Of a stretch of DNA of 63,354 bases, positions 44,383-52,813 are shown in pieces. This DNA comes from Paracoccaceae bacterium (GTDB lineage: Bacteria; Pseudomonadota; Alphaproteobacteria; Rhodobacterales; Rhodobacteraceae). How positions within the stretch are numbered: the stretch's first letter is position 1; each line of letters opens with the position of its first letter. The position numbers and the translations under genes were made by a program. The notes beneath the pieces are model-generated. The model was not told where the DNA came from. It saw only the letters and a list, made by a program, of their open reading frames with translations, and made no database searches. Where the stretch lies: positions 1-63,354 of the forward strand of contig JALEGX010000111.1 in the NCBI GenBank assembly GCA_022763485.1, given 5' to 3'.

Positions 44383-45210
44383 ATGACCCTGCCCTTCCGG
44401 ATAAAGCGCTCTCAGGGATGGCTGCTTGCTCTTGCAGGCGGCCTGTTTCTGACGGCCGGCGGTGCAACCGCCCAAGAGGTGGACCTGGGCGGTTTCATCC
44501 GTGACCTGTCCACCAACCTTGGCGGCGTGGAACCCGGAAGCGAAGAAGGCACCAGCCTCTCCGGACGGCTGATCCAGATCTTTGCCCTGATCACGGTGCT
44601 CAGCATCGCGCCGGGGCTGCTGGTCGTCGCCACCAGCTTTACCCGCTTCGTCATCGTCTTTTCGATGCTTCGCTCGGCTCTGGGCCTGAACCAGACACCA
44701 CCCAACATGGTGTTGAACGCTATGGCGCTTTTCATGACGTTCTTTGTCATGCAGCCCGTGTTCGATGACGCGTGGACCGGTGGGCTGCGCCCGCTGATGA
44801 CCAATTCGATCACCGAAGAACAGGCCCTGCGGGAAATCTCCAAGCCGTTCAAAAGCTTCATGTTTGCCAACACCCGCGAAAAAGACCTGGCCCTCTTTCG
44901 CGAAGTATCCGGCGAGGCCCAAGCCGATACCCCGGTGGCCGGCCCCGAAGACATCGGCTGGCGTGTCCTTGTGCCGTCTTTCATGATCTCGGAACTGCGC
45001 CGCGCCTTCACCATCGGCTTCCTGATCTACCTGCCCTTCATCGCCATCGACCTGATTGTTGCATCAGTCCTGATGAGCGCCGGCATGATGATGCTTCCCC
45101 CGGTGATCGTATCCTTGCCGTTCAAGGTGATTTTCTTTGTCCTGATCGATGGATGGTACATGCTGGCGGGGTCCTTGATGGAATCCTACATTCCATTTGC
45201 GGGCGGATAG
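44383..45210 (+). CDS. fliP: Flagellar export gate membrane protein FliP
   Basis: This 275-aa protein has a cleavable signal (residues about 10-30). FliP signatures follow: VATSFTRFVIVFSMLRSALG, LNQTPPNMVLNAMALFMTFF, then PSFMISELRRAFTIGFLIYLPFIAIDLIVASVLMSAGMMMLPPV. It forms the core of the export gate. fliO was not found. It is the last gene of fliF-fliH-fliN-fliP. Confidence 0.97.
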   Translation: MTLPFRIKRSQGWLLALAGGLFLTAGGATAQEVDLGGFIRDLSTNLGGVEPGSEEGTSLSGRLIQIFALITVLSIAPGLLVVATSFTRFVIVFSMLRSALGLNQTPPNMVLNAMALFMTFFVMQPVFDDAWTGGLRPLMTNSITEEQALREISKPFKSFMFANTREKDLALFREVSGEAQADTPVAGPEDIGWRVLVPSFMISELRRAFTIGFLIYLPFIAIDLIVASVLMSAGMMMLPPVIVSLPFKVIFFVLIDGWYMLAGSLMESYIPFAGG

Positions 45211-45257
45211 CCTCGACCCCGGGTTTTCCACAAGAATTTCCTGAACTATCCTTGCAT

Positions 45258-45272
45258 TTAAAGAATAGTTTA
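45258..45272 (+). promoter_or_regulatory. Near-consensus CtrA-type box overlapping a TATCCTT/AAGAATAG inverted repeat, upstream of fliG
   Basis: TTAA-N7-TTTA ends 49 bp before the fliG ATG. It overlaps CTATCCTT-N7-AAGAATAG (45246-45268), which has the same half-site and spacing as the element at 32451-32473 but with the arms swapped. Confidence 0.4.
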
Positions 45273-45321
45273 CGGTAGTTTTAACTCAAATCAGCGTCAG
45301 CAAGGAGAGAGTCGGACCGCA

Positions 45322-46347
45322 ATGCAACACTTCTCGCCATTCCGGAAGACACCTCCGCTGTCGGGCGCACAGAAGTCCGCGATCCTTTTCCTGTGCCTGG
45401 GTGAAGAACGCGGCGGCGCGCTGATGCAACAGCTGGACGTGACCGAAATCCGCAAGATCACCAGCGCCATCTCAAAGATGGGCGAGGTGCGCGCGGAAGT
45501 GGTCGAAGAGATCATGCAGGAGTTCGGCCAGAAGGTGAATGACTACGGCGGCGTCACCGGGTCCATCGACGCTGCGCGCGGCCTGCTAAAGGAATTCCTG
45601 CCGGATGACCGCGTTGGCGAAATCCTTGAAGAAATCCAGGGCAATTCCACCGGAAACGTGTGGGATGACCTGTCTGCACTGGACGAAAAGCAACTGGCGG
45701 ATTTCCTGCGCCGGGAACACAATCAGACCGTCGCGGTGATCATGTCTAACCTGAAGTCGGACACGGTCGCCAAGGTTCTGCCCCTGATGGGTCAGGAACG
45801 TGCAACGGACCTGGTGGAACGGATGCTCGACACCCAGGAGCTTCCTGCTGAGGCGCTGCAGAACATCGAGGACAGCCTACGCCGCGAGATCCTGGCCAAC
45901 GCCAGCAAGGATTCCGGTGCGAAAGTCGAAAAACAACTGGTTTCGATCTTCAACAAGCTGGACGAAAAGCTGTTCCAGAGCATGTCCACGGAGCTGGAAA
46001 AGCGGGTTCCGGATCAGTTCCGCGCGATCAAGCAGAAGATGTTCGTCTTCGACGACCTGATCAAGCTGCCCCCCAACACGCTGGCCAAGGTCATGCGCGA
46101 AGTCACAGGCAAAACGCTGCCGCTGGCTTTGCGGGGCGCCAAAAAGGAAGTGCGCGAGTACTTCCTGAACTCGATGCCTGCCCGTTCGCGCGATATGTTG
46201 CAGGACGAGATGAAAGCCATGGGCGCGGTCAAGTTCAAGGACTCCAAAGACGCGCAGTCCTATATGGTCGAAGCCGCCCTGCGCCTTGCGGCGGACGGCG
46301 AAATCGAACTTCCCGAGGAAGATGACGGCGAAGAGATGATCGAGTGA
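45322..46347 (+). CDS. fliG: Flagellar motor switch protein FliG
   Basis: This 341-aa protein contains the FliG domains in order: an N-terminal FliF-binding part (GAQKSAILFLCLGEERGGAL), a middle domain (AVIMSNLKSDTVAKVLPLMGQERATDLVERM) and the torque-generating C-terminal domain (FDDLIKLPPNTLAKVMREV). It stands alone on the plus strand between fliP (111-bp gap) and the convergent DUF1217 gene. An AAGGAGAG precedes the ATG by about 14 bases. Confidence 0.96.
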   Translation: MQHFSPFRKTPPLSGAQKSAILFLCLGEERGGALMQQLDVTEIRKITSAISKMGEVRAEVVEEIMQEFGQKVNDYGGVTGSIDAARGLLKEFLPDDRVGEILEEIQGNSTGNVWDDLSALDEKQLADFLRREHNQTVAVIMSNLKSDTVAKVLPLMGQERATDLVERMLDTQELPAEALQNIEDSLRREILANASKDSGAKVEKQLVSIFNKLDEKLFQSMSTELEKRVPDQFRAIKQKMFVFDDLIKLPPNTLAKVMREVTGKTLPLALRGAKKEVREYFLNSMPARSRDMLQDEMKAMGAVKFKDSKDAQSYMVEAALRLAADGEIELPEEDDGEEMIE

Positions 46348-46364
46348 TCCCCGATCCGGGGATC
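46346..46364. terminator. Hairpin overlapping the fliG stop, between convergent genes
   Basis: GATCCCCG and CGGGGATC form a perfect eight-pair stem with an ATC loop. It covers the last bases of fliG and the stop of the convergent DUF1217 gene. There is no T-tract. Confidence 0.5.
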
Positions 46365-47190
46365 AACGATAAAGCGACGCCGCCGAATAGCTGATCGTCG
46401 GCAGATTGATGGTCGCTGGCACGAACTGTCCACCCAAGCTCACATTCTGCAGAACCGACAGCGCCATGCTGCTTGCAGCCCATTGTGGCGGGTTCAGAAC
46501 ATCCGAAATGGCCACGTAGCGCGCCATGAGACGCTCCTGCTCGGCCGGATCGCTCAGCTTGCTCAGGTCGTAACGTCGCTCAAGCTCGCGCTTTTGCATG
46601 TCGACATCAACCGCCGCCATTTCCTCGGGCAGGTTGAGTGCAACACGGAAGAATTCCGCCAGGTCCGGGTCCTTCAGAACGTCGAACCAATTGTCAATTT
46701 CGCCAACTTCTTCGCGGAAATGCAGCACGGTCCCCACGGTCTCGTTCTGGGCGTCGTTCTCATTGATGAAAACCCGGTTGTAGTAGCGATCCACGATCGC
46801 ATCCTGCCACGAGGCGTCGGAAAAGTTCGGAACTTGTGGTCCCGAACTGGTCACGAAGGCCAGGGACGCGTGGATTTCACCAAATCGGCCGTCTGTCAGG
46901 CGGTTCACCAGCGCAGTTTCGTCACTGGGGTCGCTTTCCAGGATCTTGCGCATCATGCCTTTGCCAAAGATCTGGTCCTCCAGATCAAAGGCATTCATCA
47001 CGAAACTGTAGACCTCGTAATCCTTGATCAGCTCTTCCGGCGTGGTGATCGAGCCGATGCGCTCGCGAAACGCGGCTTCGGCCCGTGCGTGGGCTGGTTC
47101 GTTGCGCAACGACTGAAGCTGACGATCCTTGGTTGAATCGATCAGATTCAGTGCAAGTTGACTGCCCAGTCCGTTGATGCTCAGAACCAT
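46363..47190 (-). CDS. DUF1217-family flagellar protein
   Basis: This 275-aa protein contains one DUF1217-type domain (EELIKDYEVYSFVMNAFDLEDQIFGKGMMRKILESD, then RYDLSKLSDPAEQERLMARYVAISDVLN). The family is restricted largely to alphaproteobacterial flagellar loci and its function is not established. It lies 5 bp after flbT in the flaF-flbT operon, so it may help handle flagellin or filament proteins. No export signal is visible. Confidence 0.8.
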   Translation of the reverse strand: MVLSINGLGSQLALNLIDSTKDRQLQSLRNEPAHARAEAAFRERIGSITTPEELIKDYEVYSFVMNAFDLEDQIFGKGMMRKILESDPSDETALVNRLTDGRFGEIHASLAFVTSSGPQVPNFSDASWQDAIVDRYYNRVFINENDAQNETVGTVLHFREEVGEIDNWFDVLKDPDLAEFFRVALNLPEEMAAVDVDMQKRELERRYDLSKLSDPAEQERLMARYVAISDVLNPPQWAASSMALSVLQNVSLGGQFVPATINLPTISYSAASLYR

Positions 47191-47195
47191 GATCC

Positions 47196-47615
47196 CTACT
47201 CCGCCGCTGTGGCAGCGTTTTGCTGCTCGATGACCTGATACAGGCTGGCCTCATAGTCCATGACCGGCCGCAGGGCCCGCATCGCCTTGTAGAAGTTGCC
47301 GCAGGAGACGTGATTTGCGGCCTCGAAGATATGGCCCGAAATCTCGTCATGAAAGACCGGAACCAGCCGGCCCAGCTTGTTCTGGACGATCGGTACGATC
47401 TTTTCGCGAATGGCCGCATCCATCAGAGCGCTCTGGATGAAGAAGTAGACCTCCTTCACCGGAGTCCGCGCCTCGCCCTCTCCCAACAGATCAGACTCGC
47501 GGACAACATCGGCCTGATTTTCGATGATCAACATCTGGCGGCGGTCCGAGTTTTTGACCACGCAGCCATTGATCACGATCCGTTCGTTCGGTTTCAGTGT
47601 CAGTCGCAGTGCCAT
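47196..47615 (-). CDS. flbT: Flagellin biosynthesis repressor FlbT
   Basis: This 139-aa protein has the FlbT features: LRLTLKPNERIVINGCVVKN, then EVYFFIQSALMDAAIREKIVPIV and GNFYKAMRALRPVMDYEASL. In Caulobacter FlbT binds flagellin mRNA and couples its translation to hook completion. It lies 3 bp after flaF, forming the canonical pair. Confidence 0.95.
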   Translation of the reverse strand: MALRLTLKPNERIVINGCVVKNSDRRQMLIIENQADVVRESDLLGEGEARTPVKEVYFFIQSALMDAAIREKIVPIVQNKLGRLVPVFHDEISGHIFEAANHVSCGNFYKAMRALRPVMDYEASLYQVIEQQNAATAAE

Positions 47616-47618
47616 TTC

Positions 47619-48017
47619 TTACTCCATCTCCGAGAAGACCTTGCCACCCAAGCCGTGAAAGATGCTTCGGTTGACGTCGATCAACGGTTTGATCTTGTTG
47701 GATCCGGCCATCACGCCCTGGGTGTGTCGTTCCACCCAGATCGACAGCGACAACAGGGCGGATTTCAACTCTGGATTGAACCCGTTCCCTTGCGATGCCA
47801 GGTCTGTCTTGAACGCAGCCCAAAGCTGTTCGTTCTTCCACAGCGTATGCCGCAGCCCATCAGCCAACAGTTGGAGTTTGTCGATCTTGCGCTCTGCCTG
47901 ATCAAAATCAAGGTACCCTCGTTCCAATTCGGAGGTTACCTGCGCAAGAAGACGTCGTTCGATCTGCCGAGGCGCTTCCGTCTCAGAGATCGTGCGTTTG
48001 TACGCAGCTATGTTCAT
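47619..48017 (-). CDS. flaF: Flagellin secretion/synthesis activator FlaF
   Basis: This 132-aa protein matches FlaF: AAYKRTISETEAPRQIERRLLAQVTSEL, then LADGLRHTLWKNEQLWAAFKTDLAS and a C-terminal VNRSIFHGLGGK. FlaF opposes FlbT and is needed for flagellin secretion in alphaproteobacteria. It is the first gene of the flaF-flbT-DUF1217 operon, with a perfect CtrA box 59 bp upstream of its ATG. Confidence 0.95.
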   Translation of the reverse strand: MNIAAYKRTISETEAPRQIERRLLAQVTSELERGYLDFDQAERKIDKLQLLADGLRHTLWKNEQLWAAFKTDLASQGNGFNPELKSALLSLSIWVERHTQGVMAGSNKIKPLIDVNRSIFHGLGGKVFSEME

Positions 48018-48076
48018 TCGGTTTCTTCCGGTTTATCTGGTTTTCTGCCTCACAAGATGAATGTATGGAGATGCAG

Positions 48077-48091
48077 TTAAAGCAGATTTAA
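48077..48091 (-). promoter_or_regulatory. Perfect CtrA-type box upstream of flaF
   Basis: Two TTAA half-sites flank seven bases (AGCAGAT on the plus strand). The site begins 59 bp beyond the flaF start. The rest of 48018-48278 holds no gene I can support. Confidence 0.65.
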
Positions 48092-48272
48092 CCTTTGGCG
48101 TGTTTCCGAATTTCCATTGGATTTTTGTCAGCCAAAGCTGGAAATACGCTCAAATATGCAACACAAATTTATGTTCCGCCGATTCTGGCAGAATTTGAGC
48201 AAATTCTGTTTTTCGCGACATGCGCGCACAAATACAACCTTCGGAAAACCGCGCCGAAGAACCACGTAAACC

Positions 48273-48288
48273 CCTGATTTAAATCAGG
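48273..48288. repeat. Perfect 16-bp palindrome at the end of the 161-aa gene
   Basis: CCTGATTTAAATCAGG reads the same on both strands and covers the stop codon of the minus-strand gene at 48279. Lacking a loop, it is more likely a protein-binding site than a terminator. Confidence 0.5.
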
Positions 48289-48764
48289 TATTGATATCCC
48301 GCCCGCAGGCTTCCGTCGCGCAGCATGCCCTGCCCCGCGCTGGGTCCGTGATGCAGATCCGCCGCAACCAATTCATTCACCTGCCCCAAAGCCGAAAGGT
48401 TTTCCAGAACCGCAGCATTGTGGCCGGCCAGGTCCATGAGGATGGTCCCGAGATATTGTCCGATTTCCTTGCCGGAATAGGCATCCGCCTCTGCGAATTT
48501 CTCCGGCTCGATCAGAACAACTGATCCGGGCGTTACGTCGACCCCCAGTTCTTCGAAGAGAACATCCCCCAGGCTTGCACCCGGGATCAGCTCTTCGCCT
48601 TCGAAGAAAGCAACGGGTTCGGCCAGACCGCTCAGGGCAACCAGACCTGCCGTGGGGACCTTCAGAACTGCCTCAAGAACCTGGGCAAGAGGCGACATAT
48701 CCTGCAAAGCACGCGGCTCTACCAGATTGCTCCAGATCTGCCCAAGTACGTCTTCTCCAATCAT
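48279..48764 (-). CDS. Uncharacterised 161-aa protein between flaF and the second OmpR-like gene
   Basis: The protein is acidic and rich in Leu, Glu and Ala. It has GEELIPGASLGDVLFEELGVDVTPGSVVLIEPEKF in the middle and no signal peptide or membrane helix. I recognise no family. It is flanked by AT-rich intergenic DNA on both sides (261 bp and 402 bp) and so appears to be a single-gene unit. Base composition and codon use look like the surrounding genes. Its position between flagellar regulators makes a motility role possible but unproven. Confidence 0.65.
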   Translation of the reverse strand: MIGEDVLGQIWSNLVEPRALQDMSPLAQVLEAVLKVPTAGLVALSGLAEPVAFFEGEELIPGASLGDVLFEELGVDVTPGSVVLIEPEKFAEADAYSGKEIGQYLGTILMDLAGHNAAVLENLSALGQVNELVAADLHHGPSAGQGMLRDGSLRAGYQYLI

Positions 48765-49166
48765 CCAGATGAGCTCCCGTTCATCTCTGCTACTCTTATA
48801 GTAGATTAGACCCGTTCCCGCATGAGTAGAACCGCCTGATTGTTAAGATCTTTTTGGAAGAATCACGCGTCTGAGAGCAGAAATTTACCGAAAAAATTTT
48901 CGCCCATTTTTCCACAGAAAATTAAGACTCTGCAAACCACTGATATACCATCGGTTTCCTATATATAGACAAAAGTTATCCACATAACCCAAAGGATAGG
49001 GTCGCTGACAAGATTTTGTGGATATGTCAGACGAAAATCTTGTGTCTTCACATATATGTAGTTGACGGCAAATTTTTTGCCCCTACTTGTACGATTCAAA
49101 GTCACGGAGAGCGGCACGCGGAGCTGCGATCCGCGCAATCTTCAACCACAGTTCACTGCGGGAAGC
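48765..49166. other. AT-rich 402-bp intergenic region with DnaA-box-like sites and a 10-bp inverted repeat
   Basis: TTATCCACA (48976-48984) is a perfect DnaA box. TTTTCCACA (48908-48916) and the reverse-strand ATATCCACA (49017-49025) each differ by one base. ACAAGATTTT (49008-49017) and AAAATCTTGT (49034-49043) form a perfect 10-bp inverted repeat with a 16-base loop around the last DnaA-like site. The stretch near 48940-48975 is very AT-rich (TATATATAG). It lies between the 3' end of one gene and the 5' end of another on the minus strand. Confidence 0.5.
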
Positions 49167-49886
49167 TTAATGGCTGCTGGTTTCCAGCCCGCCTTCATCA
49201 ACGGTAAGAGTGTATCCGGCCGACCGTATGGTCTTGACCGAGATGGTAGACCCGAACGCGGCCTGCAATTTCTTGCGGATTTTGGCAACATGGACATCGA
49301 ACTTGCGATCCCCATAGGTCCAGGGCCGGTGGTCTATGGCATGACTCAGATCGTCACGGGTGACGATTTCGCCGTCCTTGCTGATCAGGATGCGAACCAC
49401 TTGCGCTTCGGCCGTGGTCAAACGGGCCTGACTTGCGACAAACGCCTCGGCATCCCAACTGATCTTTTCTTCGGCCAGCTCTTCAAGGTCCGCTTTTTCG
49501 TCCAGACGGGTCTTCAGCCGGTAGGCAAATTCCTTCAGCGGATAGGGCGGACGAACGACATCATCAGCCCCTGCCTTGAAGGCTTCGGCCCCAAAACCCG
49601 ACCCACCCTTGGAATCCAGAACCATGATCACCGGTGGATTGGGCATCTGCGCCGCATGGCGAATCAGTTTCAGACTGTCACACTCTTCGTTGGGGCAACT
49701 TATGATCAAAACCTTGCACTGCTGGCCGGTTTCCAGGTTCTGCATTGCTTCGGCACAAGAAGAAGACGCCTGCAGGCTCCGCTCCAGGACAACAGTAAAC
49801 AAATATCCGAACGACATCCGGACGCCGGCATCCGCCACCGCCATCATCGCAAACACCTGCTTCGGTTGTTTGACCTCGGAATTCAT
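49167..49886 (-). CDS. Second OmpR-type DNA-binding regulator with a degenerate receiver
   Basis: This 239-aa protein has an N-terminal receiver-like region (residues about 25-135). The aspartate position lies in VLIISCPNEE and the usual KP motif is RPPYP, so normal phosphotransfer is unlikely. The C-terminal winged helix (about 145-230: RLTTAEAQVVRILISKDGEI to VKTIRSAGYTLTVDE) is intact. It resembles the FtcR-like protein at 27059-27808 in design but not closely in sequence. The gene stands alone between AT-rich regions and could be a flagellar or cell-cycle regulator. Confidence 0.75.
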   Translation of the reverse strand: MNSEVKQPKQVFAMMAVADAGVRMSFGYLFTVVLERSLQASSSCAEAMQNLETGQQCKVLIISCPNEECDSLKLIRHAAQMPNPPVIMVLDSKGGSGFGAEAFKAGADDVVRPPYPLKEFAYRLKTRLDEKADLEELAEEKISWDAEAFVASQARLTTAEAQVVRILISKDGEIVTRDDLSHAIDHRPWTYGDRKFDVHVAKIRKKLQAAFGSTISVKTIRSAGYTLTVDEGGLETSSH

Positions 49887-50802
49887 CGAGTGGTCTGCCT
49901 TAGTTGTCTGTACCGTTAACGATCAATGAGACCATCAAGGAAGCTAAAGAATCGTCGCACAATGCAGAAGACTCATGCCCCATTGTTTCAAAATCTGCGC
50001 TCAACACAACCCCCAGCCGTCATGGCGCCTGATTTCAACACCTTATCATTGATCAAACTCACGTTATTTCGTACTCGCGGCATCCACTGAAAACACAATC
50101 AGAGCGAGAGCGCGCCACCGATCCGGTAGGCACGGCTCAGCCCGCTTTCCCGGGCGGCAGCGGACGGTCAGTCCTTGGGTTAACGAATGATTGTGTCAGC
50201 AAGATGGCCAATTTGTCTTGAATACCCATAAACTGGCCCATTTTGACCCAAATTTAACCTTGGGCGGAATATAGCGTCTCAAAGGGCAGCAGAAAGCGCC
50301 TTTACGCAATGAGAAACGGAGTTGCGGATAATGGCAGTTGTAAAGCGCCCCCTCACCCGGAGGCACCTTGCAGTCACGGCAGCCGCTCGCGTGCGCGCCC
50401 TGATCCAGCTGGCCGAAGGGGATGATTTTCTTCGGGAAATGATGATCAGTGCCGACCAGACTATGCTGGCCTCGGGTTTTGTGAAACACCCCGACCCAGT
50501 TGCTGGTAGCGAACACCTTAGCCCGACACATGCCCAAACCGCGCCCCGGAACGCGTGTGAGGACCCCCAGGAGATCAAGAACAAGCAAGGACATACAGGC
50601 AGGTCCTTTGTTCTTAACTGATCTTGGGTACGACCTCCTCACACTAAGTTCAAAAGTGTTTCTGGAGCCATAAAATGCTAATGTTTCAAAGCCCAGGCAG
50701 GCAAGAAAAGAGGCCAAGGAAATTTCTTTCCTTGACATCAAGCAGTCGTTCAAGGTTAACGAATAGAAACCTTCGTAAAAAAACGGAGGATCAGTAGTTG
50801 CC
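49887..50802. other. 916-bp intergenic region with an 11-bp direct repeat and one doubtful small frame
   Basis: GGTTAACGAAT occurs at 50178-50188 and again at 50754-50764 in the same orientation. Inside lies a pair of similar segments (TGGCCAATTTGTC and TGGCCCATTTTGAC, about 50204-50243) and a short frame at 50331-50621. A small hairpin GCCCG/CGGGC is near 50141-50156. A 220-codon minus-strand frame across 50196-50858 does not look like a protein. No convincing RNA gene was seen. Confidence 0.4.
50331..50621 (+). CDS. Possible small protein or gene remnant (96 aa), weak
   Basis: The first 45 codons read as a plausible basic helix followed by LIQLAEGDDFLREMMISADQ and have G/C-rich third positions. 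The last third reads as non-coding. There is no clear Shine-Dalgarno and no recognised family. It could be a small hypothetical, a decayed gene or chance. Confidence 0.25.
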   Translation: MAVVKRPLTRRHLAVTAAARVRALIQLAEGDDFLREMMISADQTMLASGFVKHPDPVAGSEHLSPTHAQTAPRNACEDPQEIKNKQGHTGRSFVLN

Positions 50803-51330
50803 ATGACCAACAGTGTGAATATGTCCAAGAGTGCCCAGACTACTGCAACCCGTGACACGGATCAGTCGGCCAACAGCCGCTTCCCGGATCCGATCGCGCG
50901 AGTTGTCGCCGCCTTTGCCGCACGGGAATCGGCCACCGTCGAGGAGGTCGTCGCCCTTGCGCAGCAATTGTCCGGCGCCTTCGCACAACCGACGCAACAG
51001 CCCCGTCCACTTCCGGCCGCAAGACCTGAACCCGTCCTTGCGACGTCGGGCGGTGAGGCCAAACCCGCGCTCAACCCAAAAGACGCGGTCACCGACGAGC
51101 TGGTGTATTGCCTGTGCTGCGGCAAAGGCTTCACGATGCTCAAGCGGCACCTGAAGGCCGAACACAACCTGACGGAAGAACAATATCGCGCAATGTATTC
51201 GTTGCCCGAGGACTTCCCCCTGGTTGCTCCGAACTATTCCGCCCGCAAGGCGGCCTACGCCAAGAAAGTTGGCCTGGGTAAATATGCACGGGACCCGCAC
51301 GCCCCGACCGAAGAACACCCGGTGCGCTAA
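50803..51330 (+). CDS. mucR: MucR/Ros-family zinc-finger transcriptional regulator
   Basis: This 175-aa protein has a low-complexity N-terminal half and a C-terminal MucR domain. LVYCLCCGKGFTMLKRHLKAEH supplies the Cys2His2-type zinc site. NLTEEQYRAMYSLPEDFPLVAPNYSARKAAYAKKVGLGKY is the usual MucR helix pair. MucR proteins silence or tune motility, polysaccharide and cell-cycle genes in alphaproteobacteria, often in concert with CtrA. It is longer than typical MucR by an N-terminal extension. A GGAGG lies 13 bases before the ATG, so the start could be one of the nearby Met codons. Confidence 0.92.
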   Translation: MTNSVNMSKSAQTTATRDTDQSANSRFPDPIARVVAAFAARESATVEEVVALAQQLSGAFAQPTQQPRPLPAARPEPVLATSGGEAKPALNPKDAVTDELVYCLCCGKGFTMLKRHLKAEHNLTEEQYRAMYSLPEDFPLVAPNYSARKAAYAKKVGLGKYARDPHAPTEEHPVR

Positions 51331-51476
51331 GCACCGGGTTTCAAATGCCCGACTTTCGTCGCATTTGCGTCAAGCTGGAACCCGAATCCCCGCCCACACT
51401 CATGATGAAGTAACCGATGCAAAAGGCTCGGTTATGAAGACGACCGATGCAAATCGGCCATCATGAGGCAGCAGAG

Positions 51477-52763
51477 ATGGCAGCAAAAGCGCAAAATAAC
51501 ATCATCCGCAAAGTCGAGATCATTGAAGGCCATGGTCACCATGGTGGTGCATGGAAGGTTGCATATGCGGACTTCATGACCGCTATGATGGCCTTCTTCC
51601 TTCTGCTGTGGATCCTGTCGTCTTCCGACGAACAGAAACTGCGCGGCATCGCGGAATACTTTACCGAAGCAACAATGCCGGGTGGCAGCGGCGTCCTGGA
51701 CGGCGCAACGCTTGGTCCGCCGGGCGTTCTGTCCGCGTCAAACGGTGCCGTGGTTGCCCGTGGCTCCGACCTGGGCAAGATCGATGACCCCTCCCCCGCT
51801 CAGTGGGAAGTGCGTGACATCACCCCGACCGCAGACCCCGAAGAGAAGGTTCTGGGCACCAACAAAGGTGTTCACGAATATCCCGCAGCCGGCGAAGCGC
51901 TGCCGATCTTCGAATCCGAGGCATCCTCTGATGTCGTGGCTCAGAAATCTGGCGAGGGCGACTCCGAGATGAACGCCGCTGGCAATGCCGATGACGCTCG
52001 TGAAACCGAGTTCCAGAACGCGGCCGCCGGTAGCGCCGAAACTGCGCAGGACTCCGAAGAGAATGCTCATGCGCAGGACAAGGCCCGGTTCGAGAATCTT
52101 CAGGCCCAGATCACGCAGGCCATCCAGGACAATCCGGATCTGCGTCCGCTGAAGGCAAACGTTGTCTTTGAGAAGACCCCGGAAGGTCTGCGGATCCAGA
52201 TCATTGATCAGGAAGGCAAGCCCATGTTCTCCAGCGGTCGTGCCGAAATGACCAAGGCGACCCGCATCCTGATGGAGAAACTGGGTGAATCCCTGACCGC
52301 ATTGCCCAACAAGATGGTAATCTCGGGCCATACCGACGCGGTTCCCTTCTCCAACCGTCGTGCCTATGACAACTGGGACCTGTCTTCGGATCGTGCCAAC
52401 GCCACCCGTCGTCAGCTGGAAGCCGCAGGTGTCAAACGCGAACGCATCATCCGGGTGTCCGGCATGGCAGATACCGAGCTTCTGGTGAAGGATGATCCCA
52501 AGCACGCATCGAACCGCCGGATCAGCATCCTGCTGCAATACGAAAAGGCCGAAGATGACATGTGGAAACGTCCGGCCCAGACATCGCAGAAGCCCGCCCC
52601 GACCGATGCCGCTCCGGCCAAGGCAATGAAGGCTGAAACCAAGGACCCGGCCAAAGCTGGCAAGCCGATGAAAGCGGCCAGCGCCAAGCCCGCCCCGGTT
52701 CAGCAAAGTCTGACCCTTCTGGACGAACAGGTCTTCGAGAACCTCCGCAGCGCACTGCGTTAA
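51477..52763 (+). CDS. motB: Flagellar motor stator protein MotB
   Basis: This protein of about 428 aa has WKVAYADFMTAMMAFFLLLW, the single membrane helix with the proton-carrying aspartate at D32. A long acidic linker of about 150 residues follows. The C-terminal OmpA-like peptidoglycan domain comes next (MVISGHTDAVPFSNRRAYDNWDLSSDRANATRRQLEAAG), then a disordered Ala/Lys/Pro tail. The start at 51477 gives the family N-terminus. MotA is encoded 1.5 kb away, separated by an inverted gene. Confidence 0.95.
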   Translation: MAAKAQNNIIRKVEIIEGHGHHGGAWKVAYADFMTAMMAFFLLLWILSSSDEQKLRGIAEYFTEATMPGGSGVLDGATLGPPGVLSASNGAVVARGSDLGKIDDPSPAQWEVRDITPTADPEEKVLGTNKGVHEYPAAGEALPIFESEASSDVVAQKSGEGDSEMNAAGNADDARETEFQNAAAGSAETAQDSEENAHAQDKARFENLQAQITQAIQDNPDLRPLKANVVFEKTPEGLRIQIIDQEGKPMFSSGRAEMTKATRILMEKLGESLTALPNKMVISGHTDAVPFSNRRAYDNWDLSSDRANATRRQLEAAGVKRERIIRVSGMADTELLVKDDPKHASNRRISILLQYEKAEDDMWKRPAQTSQKPAPTDAAPAKAMKAETKDPAKAGKPMKAASAKPAPVQQSLTLLDEQVFENLRSALR

Positions 52764-52787
52764 GGCTCGGCAAAAACACGGAACAGG

Positions 52788-52813
52788 AACAGGCGGGGTT
52801 TACCTCGCCTGTT
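52788..52813. terminator. Hairpin between motB and the convergent unknown gene
   Basis: AACAGGCG and CGCCTGTT form a perfect eight-pair stem around a ten-base loop that contains the stop of the minus-strand gene. It is 25 bp after the motB stop. No long T-tract follows. Confidence 0.5.

Noticed and set aside
48908..49043. Chromosomal replication origin
   Set aside because: DnaA-like boxes and AT-rich DNA are present, but no dnaA, hemE, parAB or gidA-type neighbours and only one perfect box. A regulatory role is kept as a finding instead.
50196..50858. 220-codon minus-strand open frame upstream of mucR
   Set aside because: It reads as a Cys/Phe/Lys-rich mix with no domain, crosses the mucR start and has no ribosome site.
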